Below, piece after piece: positions 49,716 through 59,400 of a DNA stretch of 64,000 bases. Source of the DNA: Kitasatospora albolonga (GTDB lineage: Bacteria > Actinomycetota > Actinomycetes > Streptomycetales > Streptomycetaceae); NCBI GenBank assembly GCA_002082585.1, contig CP020563.1:7434001-7498000 (forward strand), given 5' to 3'. The notes beneath the pieces are model-generated. The model saw nothing but the letters and a program-made list of their open reading frames with translations. It made no database searches and was not told where the DNA came from. The position numbers and the translations under genes are program-made. Positions within the stretch are counted from its first letter, which is position 1. Every line of letters starts with the position of its first letter.

Positions 49716-51437
49716 TCATCCGGCGCTGGTGAGACGCCAGGCGGCGGCCTGGCGGCGGCAGTCGACGAAACGGCTGTAGACGCCGTCGAGCCGCAGGAGT
49801 TCCTCGTGGGAGCCGGACTCGGTGATGCGGCCCCCGTCCAGTACCAGGATGTGGTCGGCGTTCTCGACGGTCTCCAGCCGGTGGGCGACGACCAGCACCG
49901 TGCGGTCGGCGGCGAGCCGGGTGACGGCCTGCTGGACCAGCCGCTCGTTCACGGCATCGAGCGAGGAGGTGACCTCGTCCAGCAGCACGATCGGAGCGTC
50001 CTTGAGCAGGGCGCGGGCGATCGAGACCCGCTGGCGCTCGCCGCCGGAGAGCGTGGCGCCGCCCTCTCCCACGCGCGTGCCCAGACCGTCGGGCAGCCGG
50101 GCGGCGATCTCGTCGACGCGGGCCAGGCGGACCACCCGGTCCAGCTCGTCGGGACCGGCACCGGGCCGGGCACGCAGGATGTTCTCGGCGATGGACTCCT
50201 CGAAGAGGTACGGATGCTGGGACACCAGGGCGATGTGGCTCAGTAGCCGTTCCGTTCCCAGCTCGCGTACGTCCCGGTCGCCGACGAGTACCGTGCCGCT
50301 GTCCGCGTCGTGGAAGCGGGCGATCAGGGAGAGCACGGTCGACTTCCCGGCGCCCGAGGGCCCGACCAGCGCGGTCAGGGTGCCGGGCTCGGCGCGGAAG
50401 GACAGCGCGCGCAGGACCGTGCGGTCCCGCGTGTAGCCGAAGTCCACCTCGCGGAACTCCACGGACGGCGGCCCGGGAGCGGCGGGGCGGTCGGGCTCCG
50501 GAAGCGGCGGGGTGTCCAGGACCTCGCGGAAGCGCCGCAGCCCCACGGCGGCGATGCGCAGGCCGCCCGCGACCTCGGCCACGGCCGTCAGCGGTTCCAC
50601 GAAACGTACGGCCAGCACCATCACGGCGATGAGCATCCCGATGTCGCCCTCGCCGCCGAGGGCGAGCATGACGGTGAGGGCCAGCACCGCGGTGAGTACC
50701 GCCTGCAGAGCCAGGAAGAGCGGCGCGGTGGCGGCCGAGTTGCCCAGGACCATGCTCCGGGCCCCCGCGTCCTGCTCGGTGAGGGCCCGGTCCAGGGGAG
50801 CACCGCCGCCGTACGCTCGCAGTACCGGCTGCTGTCGCGCGTACTCCAGGACCCGTTCGGAGGCGCGGTTGGTGCCGGCCTCCCAGGTGCTCTCGACGCG
50901 CTCGATGACACGGAGGTAGAGGCGGTAGGCGAGCAGCGGCAACGGGGCGCCGAGCAGCAGGGCGAGCCCGACCTGCCACTGCACGGCCAGGGTGACGACG
51001 ACGATGGTCGCCGGGGTGACCACCGCGGCCACCACCGGGGCCACCAGGTGGGCGGGGGCGGTGGCCACGTCGAGGGCGGTCTTGGTGACGAGCCGGTTGA
51101 CGGTCGCGGCGCGCCCCTCGGCGAACCATCCGAGCGGTATACGGGTCAGGGCTTCGCCCAGCCGGGTGTGGAGCAGCCGCAGCAGGGCGCTGGAGAGCTC
51201 ACCGGCGTGGCGGTGGTTGCGGAGCAGCACCGCGTGGTGGGCCAGCACCAGGCCGGCCAGGGCCGCGGCCCAGGTCCACACCGCGTCCCGGTCGTCGCTG
51301 AACAGGGCGCCGAGCAGGGGGATGAGGGTGCATCCGGCGAGCCCCTGGAGTACCGCCGCCGCGCCGACGCGGATCAGCAGGGCCCGCAGCCGGCGGCGGC
51401 CCGGGGGGTCGAGCAGGGCGAACAGGGAGCGGATCAT
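49716..51437 (-). CDS. ABC exporter half-transporter 2 (IrtB-like)
   Basis: A 573-residue TMD-NBD half transporter. A six-helix membrane domain (~1-300) precedes the ATPase with Walker [11 protein letters not shown], signature [14 protein letters not shown], Walker [11 protein letters not shown] and H-loop VVAHRL. Paired half transporters of this type sit in siderophore clusters (IrtAB-like) and export or import the siderophore. It starts 4 bases within the upstream gene's end (ATGA), so the two subunits are translationally coupled and probably form a heterodimer. Confidence 0.92.
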   Translation of the reverse strand: MIRSLFALLDPPGRRRLRALLIRVGAAAVLQGLAGCTLIPLLGALFSDDRDAVWTWAAALAGLVLAHHAVLLRNHRHAGELSSALLRLLHTRLGEALTRIPLGWFAEGRAATVNRLVTKTALDVATAPAHLVAPVVAAVVTPATIVVVTLAVQWQVGLALLLGAPLPLLAYRLYLRVIERVESTWEAGTNRASERVLEYARQQPVLRAYGGGAPLDRALTEQDAGARSMVLGNSAATAPLFLALQAVLTAVLALTVMLALGGEGDIGMLIAVMVLAVRFVEPLTAVAEVAGGLRIAAVGLRRFREVLDTPPLPEPDRPAAPGPPSVEFREVDFGYTRDRTVLRALSFRAEPGTLTALVGPSGAGKSTVLSLIARFHDADSGTVLVGDRDVRELGTERLLSHIALVSQHPYLFEESIAENILRARPGAGPDELDRVVRLARVDEIAARLPDGLGTRVGEGGATLSGGERQRVSIARALLKDAPIVLLDEVTSSLDAVNERLVQQAVTRLAADRTVLVVAHRLETVENADHILVLDGGRITESGSHEELLRLDGVYSRFVDCRRQAAAWRLTSAG

Positions 51438-53245
51438 CGGTTCGACAGCTCGCTTTCGGTGGTGTCGTCGGGCCGGTGGAGCTCGTCGCCGCCCCGGTGG
51501 GCGGCCCACAGGGCCGCGTAGTCGCCGCCGTTCGCCAACAGCTCGTCGTGGGTGCCCTGTTCGACGACGCGGCCGTCGTCGAGCACCACGATGGTGTCGG
51601 CACCGCGTACGGTGTGCAGCCGGTGGGCGATCACCAGGAGGGTCCGGCCCGCGCTCAGCGCGCTGAGCGCCTGCTGGATGGCCGCCTCGCTGTCGGGGTC
51701 CACCGCCGAGGTGGCCTCGTCGAGGACGAGCAGAGGCCGGTCGGCGAGGATGGCACGGGCGATGGCGATGCGCTGGCACTCGCCGCCGGAGAGGACGGCG
51801 TCGTCGCCGATGACGGAGTCCAGACCTCGGGGGAGGCGTTCGATCACCTCGGTGAGCTGTGCCGCGGCGGCCGCGCGCAGGACCTTGGTGTCGTCGGCGC
51901 CGGGGCGGGCCAGCCGGATGTTGTCCCGGACGGAGACACCCAGCGGCGTGGTGTCCTGGAACACGAAGCCGATGTGGGCGTAGAGGTCTTCGAAGGAGAG
52001 CGCCCGCAGGTCGGTGCCGCCCAGGGTGATCCGTCCGGCCGACGGGTCGTGGAAGCGGGCGGCCAGCTTGGCGAGGGTCGACTTGCCCGCCCCGGAGGCA
52101 CCGACGAGAGCGGTCATGGTTCCGGGGCGCAGCGTCAGGTCGACGCCGCGGAGGACGGTGCGGTCGCCGTAGTCGAAGTCCACGGACTCCAGACGCAGGG
52201 TGGCGTCGGCGTCCGGTGCCGCCGCGGCCTCGACCGGGGCGGGGAGGACGGGCTCGGCGAGGATCTCCCGGACCCGGGCGGCGGCGCCCCGGGCCGCGAG
52301 CAGGGCGTGGTAGTTGAAGCCCACGGCGAGTACCGGCGCGGGTATCGCCAGCCCCAGGACGACGAAGGGCAGCAGCTCCGCCGGAGCGCCGAGGTGTCCG
52401 GAGTGGACCAGAGCGGCCCCGGAGACCACCGTGGTCAGCAGCAGGGTCATCGGCGAGAGGGCCAGTTCCATGAAGGTCGCCCCGGCGGAACTGGAGCGCA
52501 TCCAGTCCCGGTGGAGGCCGTCGAACTCCTCGGCGGCCTCCCGGTAGGCGTCGTGGGCCCGGCCGAGGGTGCCGAACGTCTTGACCTCGGTGATGCCGTC
52601 GGTGAACTGCACGGCGACGGACCCGAGGCGCGCCTGGGAACCCGCGTACTCGATGAGCTTCTCCGTGGTGCCCCGGGTGGCGATCCTGAGGCCGAGCAGT
52701 CCGGCCGCCACCGGGACCAGGGTGATGAGGGTCATCAACGGGTCGGACAGCAGGAGGTAGCCGACGATCACGGCCGGTACCACCACCGCGGTGGTCAGCT
52801 CCGTGACGGAGTGCGCCACCAGATGGTGCAGGGAACCGACGTCGTCCTGGACGGCCTTCTTGACGAGGCCGGAGTTCCGCTGGGTGAACCAGCCCAGCGG
52901 AACACGGCCCAGGTGCCCGACGACCCGGCGGCGGAGCAGGGACCCCAGCCGTACATCGGCCAGGTGGGAGATGGTGGAGGCGCCCAGCAGCAGCACCAGC
53001 CGCAGGGCCAGCGCGGCGGCGGCGACGGTGACGGCGGTCCAGGCCCGTCCCTCGTCGATGGGATCTCCGGTGAGGCCGGGCAGCAGGATACGGGCGAGTT
53101 CCACCAGGCAGACCAGCGGCACCACGGAGGCCGCGGCGGCCACCGCCGAGCACAGCGCGGTGAGGACGAGCCGGCCGAGGACGGGGCGCAGCAGGGCACC
53201 CAGGGTGGTGGGTACGGGTGCCGGGCCCGAGGGAGGCGTGTTCAC
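51434..53245 (-). CDS. ABC exporter half-transporter 1 (IrtA-like, without siderophore-interacting domain)
   Basis: A 603-residue TMD-NBD half transporter. Membrane domain ~1-330; ATPase with Walker A VGASGAGKST, signature LSGGECQRIAIARA, Walker B LLVLDEATSAVD and H-loop VIAHRLHTV. It lacks the N-terminal FAD/siderophore-interacting domain of mycobacterial IrtA. GTG at 53245 overlaps the MFS gene by four bases; the open frame to 53935 is a shadow. It should pair with the following half transporter. Confidence 0.92.
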   Translation of the reverse strand: MNTPPSGPAPVPTTLGALLRPVLGRLVLTALCSAVAAAASVVPLVCLVELARILLPGLTGDPIDEGRAWTAVTVAAAALALRLVLLLGASTISHLADVRLGSLLRRRVVGHLGRVPLGWFTQRNSGLVKKAVQDDVGSLHHLVAHSVTELTTAVVVPAVIVGYLLLSDPLMTLITLVPVAAGLLGLRIATRGTTEKLIEYAGSQARLGSVAVQFTDGITEVKTFGTLGRAHDAYREAAEEFDGLHRDWMRSSSAGATFMELALSPMTLLLTTVVSGAALVHSGHLGAPAELLPFVVLGLAIPAPVLAVGFNYHALLAARGAAARVREILAEPVLPAPVEAAAAPDADATLRLESVDFDYGDRTVLRGVDLTLRPGTMTALVGASGAGKSTLAKLAARFHDPSAGRITLGGTDLRALSFEDLYAHIGFVFQDTTPLGVSVRDNIRLARPGADDTKVLRAAAAAQLTEVIERLPRGLDSVIGDDAVLSGGECQRIAIARAILADRPLLVLDEATSAVDPDSEAAIQQALSALSAGRTLLVIAHRLHTVRGADTIVVLDDGRVVEQGTHDELLANGGDYAALWAAHRGGDELHRPDDTTESELSNR

Positions 53246-54477
53246 CGGGCGGCTCCGTCCTGCTGGACCGGGCTGGGGTCGGCGTCTGTCGCGCGTCGGC
53301 CGCGGAAGGCCAGGGTGATCAGGACCAGGGCGAGCGCCGAGGCGGTGGCGGTGGCGGCGGGCAGCCAGCCGGCGCCGATGTGGGCGACGATCACACCGCC
53401 CAGAGCACCGCCGATGGCTATGCCGAGGTATCCGAAGCTGGTGTTGAGGGCCAGGGCCTGCGCGGTGAGGTCCCCCGCCACCTCGTGCAACCGGGTCTGC
53501 ACGGCGGGCGCGCTGAGGTAGGCGGTGACGCCCCACAGGGCGATCAGCGCGAGCACCACCGCCGGAGGGACGGGGCGCAGCAGCCACAGCGTCCCGAGAG
53601 CCACCATCAGCAGGGTGAAGACGCCCAGGCCCCAGCGGATGGTGCGGTCGGGGCCGAGCCGGTCGGTGGCCCAGCCGCCCATGAAGACCCCGACGGTGCC
53701 CGCCGCCCCCAGCACGGCGAAGGCGAGGGCACGTACGCCGTCCGGCTCGGTGAGCACCCCTTCCAGGAAGGGCACCAGGTAGGTGAGCAGCATGACGGAG
53801 CCCATGATGGCCAGGCCGCCGCCGGTCAGGGCCAGGAGGATGGGCCGGGCGGCGAGTGCCCGCAGCTGCCGGCGGATGGGCAGGGGCGGCTTGGGCGCGG
53901 TGGCGGGCAGCGACACGGCCACCAGCACCAGGCACACCGCGCCGCAGGCCGCCATCGCGCCGAAGGTGGCCTGCCAGCCCCAGGTGGTGCCGATCCAGCT
54001 TCCGAGCGGGACACCGAAGGCGATGGAGCCGGTGACCCCGACGGCGAGCGCGGACAGGTAGCGTCCGCGTCTGGCCTCAGGGGCGAGTTCCACGGTGACG
54101 GCGAAGATCAGGGGAGTGGCGGCGGCCGCCGCGAGGGCGGCGGCGATCCGCAGTGCGGCCATCGCGGCGTAGTGGTCGACGGCCGTCGCGGCGAGGTTGG
54201 CGAGGGTGAACACGGCGAGGGCCGCGATCACCACAGTCCGGCGCGCGGTGGAGGCCAGCAGCAGGCCGGCCACCGGAGTGACGACGGCGATGGTGAGGGA
54301 GAAGACCGTCACCAGTTGGCCGGCCATCGCCTCGGAGACGGAGAGGCCGGCGGCGATCTCGGGCAGGATGCCCGCGATCACATGATCGTCGGTGTAGAAG
54401 GTGAATATGGTCAGGAAGAGCACGGGGAGCCACAGCGGTATCGCCGCGCTCCTTCTCTTCGTGGTGTCGGTGGCCAT
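53242..54477 (-). CDS. Major facilitator superfamily exporter
   Basis: A 411-residue, 12-helix MFS protein of the drug:proton antiporter type (arabinose-efflux-like). It has the motif-C-like AVGVTGSIAFGVPLGSWIG and a second-half counterpart GGWATDRLGPDR. It probably secretes the cluster product. A hairpin terminator separates it from the upstream lipoprotein gene, yet it overlaps the first ABC gene. Confidence 0.9.
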   Translation of the reverse strand: MATDTTKRRSAAIPLWLPVLFLTIFTFYTDDHVIAGILPEIAAGLSVSEAMAGQLVTVFSLTIAVVTPVAGLLLASTARRTVVIAALAVFTLANLAATAVDHYAAMAALRIAAALAAAAATPLIFAVTVELAPEARRGRYLSALAVGVTGSIAFGVPLGSWIGTTWGWQATFGAMAACGAVCLVLVAVSLPATAPKPPLPIRRQLRALAARPILLALTGGGLAIMGSVMLLTYLVPFLEGVLTEPDGVRALAFAVLGAAGTVGVFMGGWATDRLGPDRTIRWGLGVFTLLMVALGTLWLLRPVPPAVVLALIALWGVTAYLSAPAVQTRLHEVAGDLTAQALALNTSFGYLGIAIGGALGGVIVAHIGAGWLPAATATASALALVLITLAFRGRRATDADPSPVQQDGAAR

Positions 54478-54518
54478 CGCCGGCTGTGTCTCCTCGGCCT
54501 GTCGTCTCGGCTGGTGGC

Positions 54519-54548
54519 GCGGTGCCCCCGGGTCGACGGGGGCACCGC
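54519..54548 (-). terminator. Hairpin between the binding lipoprotein and the MFS gene
   Basis: A perfect 12-base stem (GCGGTGCCCCCG and complement, loop GGTCGA, extendable by one further pair) follows the lipoprotein stop by about 30 bases in the transcribed direction. It would reduce read-through into the exporter genes. Confidence 0.75.
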
Positions 54549-54578
54549 GTGTCCGCTGCGGTGCAGCGGCTCCCGGAG

Positions 54579-55571
54579 TCAGACCCCGGTGGCTTCCAGG
54601 TAGGCGGCCCAGATCTTCTGGATGTTGTCGGCCGAGCTGAGCTCACCCTTGCCGGAGGCAAGCGCGCGCAGGTCGTGGGCGGAGGCGTAGAAGGCGAAGC
54701 CGGACATGCCGAACCAGACGTCCGCGTCCGGGGTGACGACCTTTCCGGTGGCGGTGAAGGACGGCTTGTCGGTCAGTGCGTCCGGGGTGTAGAACTCGCC
54801 GCGCGGGATGACGATGAGCTCGGCGTCCTGCTCCGGCAGGTACTCGTCCGACAGCGGAACCGAGTAACCCTCCACCTTCTTCTGCTGGAAGACGGGGCGG
54901 GTGAAGCCGGCCTCGGCGATCAGGGTGGAGATGGGCACGTGCGGCGGCATGGTGAAGTCGTTGGCACCGAAGGAGTTGCCCAGCAGGGAGAGGGTGCGCT
55001 CACCCTTCACCGCGTCCGCGGCCTCGCCCAGCACGGTCTCGGCCGCGGTGATCTGCCGCTTGCCGGTCTCCTCCTCCCCGAAGAAGCCGGCCGTCCGCCG
55101 CACGATCTCGCGCCACTCGCCCTCGATGGGCAGAACGACGGTGGGCGCCAGGCGGCTGAGGCTCTTGTAGTTCTGCCCGGTGGCCCCGGCCGCACCCGTA
55201 CCGACCAGCAGGTCGGGCGAGTCCTCGGTGAGCTGTTCCAGTTCGGGTGTCTTGCCGACCTCGATCTTGCGCAGCTCCACCCCGTTGGCGGTGAGGATCT
55301 CCTGGGCCCGGGGCTGCGCGCTGGCCAGGTAGACCGCTTCGGGCTTGATGCCGAAGGAGAGCAGGGTCAGCCCGGCGACCTCGTCGAGGGCGATGACGGC
55401 CTTCGGCTTCGTGGGCACCTTCACGGTGCCGAGGTCGTGGGTGATCTCACGGAGGGCCGGTTCGCTCTGGCTCTTGGCGGCCTTCGCGGGCGCGGGGTCG
55501 CCGCCGCCGCAGGCGGTCAGCAGGATCGGAAGGGCCAGCGCGACTGCGGCGAAGGCTCTGCGAGTTCTCAT
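54579..55571 (-). CDS. Siderophore-type ABC substrate-binding lipoprotein
   Basis: A 330-residue FecB/FepB-type periplasmic-binding-fold lipoprotein. The lipobox is LLTACGGG after a short basic/hydrophobic signal peptide. The mature part begins with TVKVPTKPKAVIALDEVAG and continues with LSSADNIQKIWAAY at the end, typical of Fe-siderophore-binding proteins. It should capture the metal-loaded product outside the cell. No matching FecCD permease is in the window. ATG at 55571 was taken as start; a GTG four codons upstream has no better ribosome-binding site. Confidence 0.92.
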   Translation of the reverse strand: MRTRRAFAAVALALPILLTACGGGDPAPAKAAKSQSEPALREITHDLGTVKVPTKPKAVIALDEVAGLTLLSFGIKPEAVYLASAQPRAQEILTANGVELRKIEVGKTPELEQLTEDSPDLLVGTGAAGATGQNYKSLSRLAPTVVLPIEGEWREIVRRTAGFFGEEETGKRQITAAETVLGEAADAVKGERTLSLLGNSFGANDFTMPPHVPISTLIAEAGFTRPVFQQKKVEGYSVPLSDEYLPEQDAELIVIPRGEFYTPDALTDKPSFTATGKVVTPDADVWFGMSGFAFYASAHDLRALASGKGELSSADNIQKIWAAYLEATGV

Positions 55572-55601
55572 TCTGGGGTTCTTCACTTTCGTAGTGGTGC
55601 G

Positions 55602-55620
55602 TTGCCGCAGGGTGCGGCAA
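55602..55620 (-). promoter_or_regulatory. Short perfect inverted repeat before the binding-protein gene
   Basis: TTGCCGCA-GGG-TGCGGCAA lies 31 bases upstream of the lipoprotein ATG. It could be an operator or leader hairpin. It does not match the iron box TTAGGTTAGGCTAACCTAA. Confidence 0.5.
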
Positions 55621-55659
55621 GGGGATTCCCGCGTGGGCGGTGGTCGGTGGGTGGTGCGG

Positions 55660-56469
55660 TCACGCCCGGGCGCCGGCGTTGCCGAGCATCCGGTTGACAC
55701 GCTGGGCCAGTGGTCTGGGCAGCCGGGACACCGCCGCGATGAAGACCTTGTTGCGCAGTCCCGGCAGTGAGAACGGGCGTCCGCGCGCCGCGTCCGCGAG
55801 ACACCGGTCGACGACGTCGTCCGGGTCCATCCACCAGCCCTCGGAGACCTGGCGGACATCGATTCCGGCACGGGCGTGGAACTCGGTGCGCACGAAGCCC
55901 GGGCACAGCACCATCACCTGTGTTCCGGTCCCCCGCAGGGCTTCGTTCAGCCCCAGGGAGAAGTACCGGGTCCACGCCTTGGAGGCGGCGTAGGTGGACC
56001 CCCTGCCCGGGATCAGGCCGGTGATGGAGGACAGGTTGACCACGGTGCCGCCGGCGCCGTCGAGCATGGTCCGCACCGCGGCGTGGGTGAATTCCTGAGG
56101 CGCTGTCACATTCACGGCGAGCTGCTCCTCCAGAACCTTCCGGTCCAGTTGCCAGAAGCTTCCGGAGACGCCGAAGCCCGCGCCGTTGACCAGGAAGTCC
56201 ACGCCCTCCTCGATGCGCTCGGTGACCTTCCGCCGGTCGGCGGCGGCCGTGAGGTCGGCAGGGAGCACCGTGCACCTGGCCCCGTGGCGCTCCTCGGCCC
56301 GCCGGGCGACCTCAGCCAGCCGCCCGGCGTCGCGGGCGACCAGGACCAGATCGTGTCCGTCCCGCGCCAGCCGGTCGGCGAAGGCCGCCCCGAGACCCGA
56401 ACTGGCCCCGGTGATCAGGGCGCACGGCCGGTCCCGGCGCGCTTCGGCAGCCGAGTCAGCCATCGGCAT
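55660..56469 (-). CDS. Short-chain dehydrogenase/reductase
   Basis: A 269-residue classical SDR. Cofactor motif TGASSGLGAAFADRLA, NAG motif VNGAGFG, catalytic Ser in VNLSSITGL and YxxxK as YAASK, so it is fully equipped. Arg residues after strand two (VARDAGRL) suggest NADP(H). ATG at 56469 overlaps the NRPS stop by 14 bases; ATG at 56463 is an alternative. The reaction in the pathway is unknown; it could act on a precursor or on a keto group from the ACP-bound part. Confidence 0.9.
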   Translation of the reverse strand: MPMADSAAEARRDRPCALITGASSGLGAAFADRLARDGHDLVLVARDAGRLAEVARRAEERHGARCTVLPADLTAAADRRKVTERIEEGVDFLVNGAGFGVSGSFWQLDRKVLEEQLAVNVTAPQEFTHAAVRTMLDGAGGTVVNLSSITGLIPGRGSTYAASKAWTRYFSLGLNEALRGTGTQVMVLCPGFVRTEFHARAGIDVRQVSEGWWMDPDDVVDRCLADAARGRPFSLPGLRNKVFIAAVSRLPRPLAQRVNRMLGNAGARA

Positions 56470-59400
56470 GGGAGCCCTCCTCCAGGTAGGCGTCCAGGTC
56501 GTCGTCGCTCATCGTGGAGACCTCCCGGTACAGCTCGGCGATCTCCGCCAGCCGGTCGGGGTCCTTCTCCGTCCGGCGCAGATGAGCGGCGAACTCGTCG
56601 GCGCTGCGGGTGGCGAAGACGCCGCCGGGGCGGATGCGCGCACCGGCCAGCACTTCGCGGAGTTCCACCACCACGCGGGAGACGGTGAGCGAGTCGCCGC
56701 CCAGCGCGAAGAAGTTGTCCTCGGGGCCGACCGGTACACCGCCCAGATGGCGTGACCAGATCTCACGTACCAGCCACCGCAGGGCGTCCTCCGGTTCCGC
56801 CGGGGTTCCCTCCGGCGCGGCGGCACCGGCTCCGGCCTGCTCCTGCTCGTACCGGCGTGCCAGCGCCTCGCGGTCCACCTTCCCGTTGCGGGTGGTGGGC
56901 AGCGTGTCCACGACGACGATCCGCTGCGGGCGCAGATGCGCGGGCAGCCCCCGCCAGGTCGCGGCCCGGACGGCCTCGGCCGCTTCCAGGTGGTCGGCGT
57001 CGCCGTCGACCACCACGAAGGCCGCCAGCCCCCGGACGGCGTGCCGTTCGCCCGGTGGCAGGGTCAGCACGGCGGACCGCCGTACCCCGGGGCAGCCGTT
57101 GAGGAAGGACGCGAGCTCTCCGGGCTCGACCCGGTGACCACGGATCTGGACCTGGTCGTCCTTGCGGCCGATGAACTCGATGAGGCCGTCCCGCCACCGG
57201 CCCAGGTCGCCGGTCCGGAAGTAGGTCTCGCCGGTGGCGGGGTCCGTGCAGTGGCGACCGCGGGCGTCGAGGGGCCCGGCCAGGTATCCGGGTGTCACCC
57301 CGACTCCGGAGACCAGCAGTTCGCCCGTCGCCCACTCCGGGCGGTCCGTGAGACCGTCGCCGACGACCCGGTAGCGGGTACGGGAGATGGGGCGGCCGTA
57401 CGGGACGGTCGTCCACGCGCCGGTATCGGCGTCCGGGTCGGGAACGGGGTGCCAGATGTTCCAGCCGGTGGTCTCGGTGGGGCCGCCGATGCTCACCGGC
57501 AGCACCTCGGGCGCGGCCCGCCGCAGGCGGCGCAGTACCGGGCGGGGCACCCAGTCACCACCGGTGAGGACCAGCCGCAGGGACTCCAGGTCCGGCCCGT
57601 CCCCCGCACCGTCGAGCAGCATCTCCACCACGGCGGGGGCCGCGCACAGCGCGGTCACCCGGTGGCGGGCGACGGTCCGCGCCCACTCCTGAGGATCGGT
57701 GGCGCAGCCGCGCCCCGCCAGGACGGCCGTACCTCCGGAGCCCAGGATCACGAACAGGTCGAACAGCGACAGGTCGTGGTGGAGCGAGGCGAGGGCCAGC
57801 GATGTGTCGCCGGCGGTCAGCCCGAAGGAATCGATGGTGTGCTCCACACAGTTGGCCAGCCCGCCGAGGGTGATCGGCACCCCCTTGGGCTCGCCGGTGG
57901 ACCCCGAGGTGAAGAGCACGTAGGCCAGATCCTCCGGACCCCGCCCGTCGGCCGGAGGGGGGCCGTCCGGCGGCGCGGCGTCCGGCCGGACCGCGGAGAC
58001 GTCCACGGCCCGCACGCCTTCCGGGGCGGCGAGCCCGGCGATCCGGGCGGTCGACGCGTCGGTGACGACCAGGCGGACACCGGCACGGCGCAGGACGGCG
58101 GAGATGCGTTCGGGCGGCATCTCGTCGTCGAGGGGCAGATAGGGGTGGCCGGCCTCCAGCACGCCGAGGCAGGCGGCGTACTGGAGCCAGCCGCGCTCCA
58201 GCAGCACCGCGACCGGCTCGGTCGGGGAGGCCGACGTGCCACGGGCCGCGCCGACGGCCTCGGCCACCGCCCGGCAGGCGGCGGCGAGTCCGCCCCTGGT
58301 CACGGTGAGTCCGCCGTCGACGAGGGCGGGTGCGCTGGGATCGGCGGCGGCCAGCTCGGCGATCACGGTGTGCGGCCGGACACCGGCGGGCTCGCGGTGC
58401 GGTCCCCGGTCCCGCTGCCCGGCCTCCTCCGCGGTGAGAGCGGGGAGCGGACGGGCCGACCAGGCGGAGCCGTCACGGGCCAGGGCTTCCAGCTGCCCGG
58501 TGAGCAGACGGAAGACACCGTCCACCACGGGGAGCGGGAAGAGCTCCTCGACCACATCCCAGTTGAGCACCAGGGCCCCTTCGCGCTCCCGCAGCAGCAG
58601 GTCCATCCAGACCTGTGGGGTCTGGCTGAGCGCGAAGGTCTCGTGGAGCCTGCCGTCGAGGACCCGGTCCACGCCGTCGCCGACCCCGAGCTCGCTCGTC
58701 ATCACCACGGGGGCGAGCGCCCCGGTGACACCGCCCCGGCGGCGGATCAGCTCACGGGTGACATCCATGCCGCTGAAATGGCGGTGGTCCAGGTCGCTCA
58801 CCAGCCGGTCGCGTATCCGGGCGGCGAGTTCCTCGAAGGAGAGGACGCCCGAGGTGTCGACCTCCAGCAGGGTGAAGGAGGCGAACTCGCCCAGGACGTC
58901 GTCCATTTGGGGGTGGACGGGGTGCCTGCTCATCTGCGGCACGTTGAGGACGAAGCGCGGCTCGTCGGCCCACTGGGCCAGGGCCCAGGCGTAGGCGGCC
59001 AGCACCACCCCGGTGGGGGTGAGGCCGCGCTCGGAGGCGGCCCGGGACACCCGGGACCACCGCTCCGCGTCGACGACATGGCGGCGGTTGACGAAGACCG
59101 GGGCGCCGCCGGACATGTCCGGGTCGCCGCGCCGCGGCAGCCGGGGCCCCTCGGGGAGGGAGTCGAGCCGCCGGTTCCAGTAGGCGGCGGCCCGCCGGTA
59201 CTCGGGGGTGTCGCGGATACGGGCGACGGTGGTGACGTAGTCACGGAACGAGGGTGTCCCGGGGCGTACGGCGGCCTCGCCGCGCAACGCGGCGGCCCAG
59301 GAGTCGAAGAACACCTGGACTCCCCGCGCGTCGGCCAGCAGCGCGTCGATACTCACGCACATCCGCAGCCGTCCACCCGGCAGCCGCACGAAGACCACAC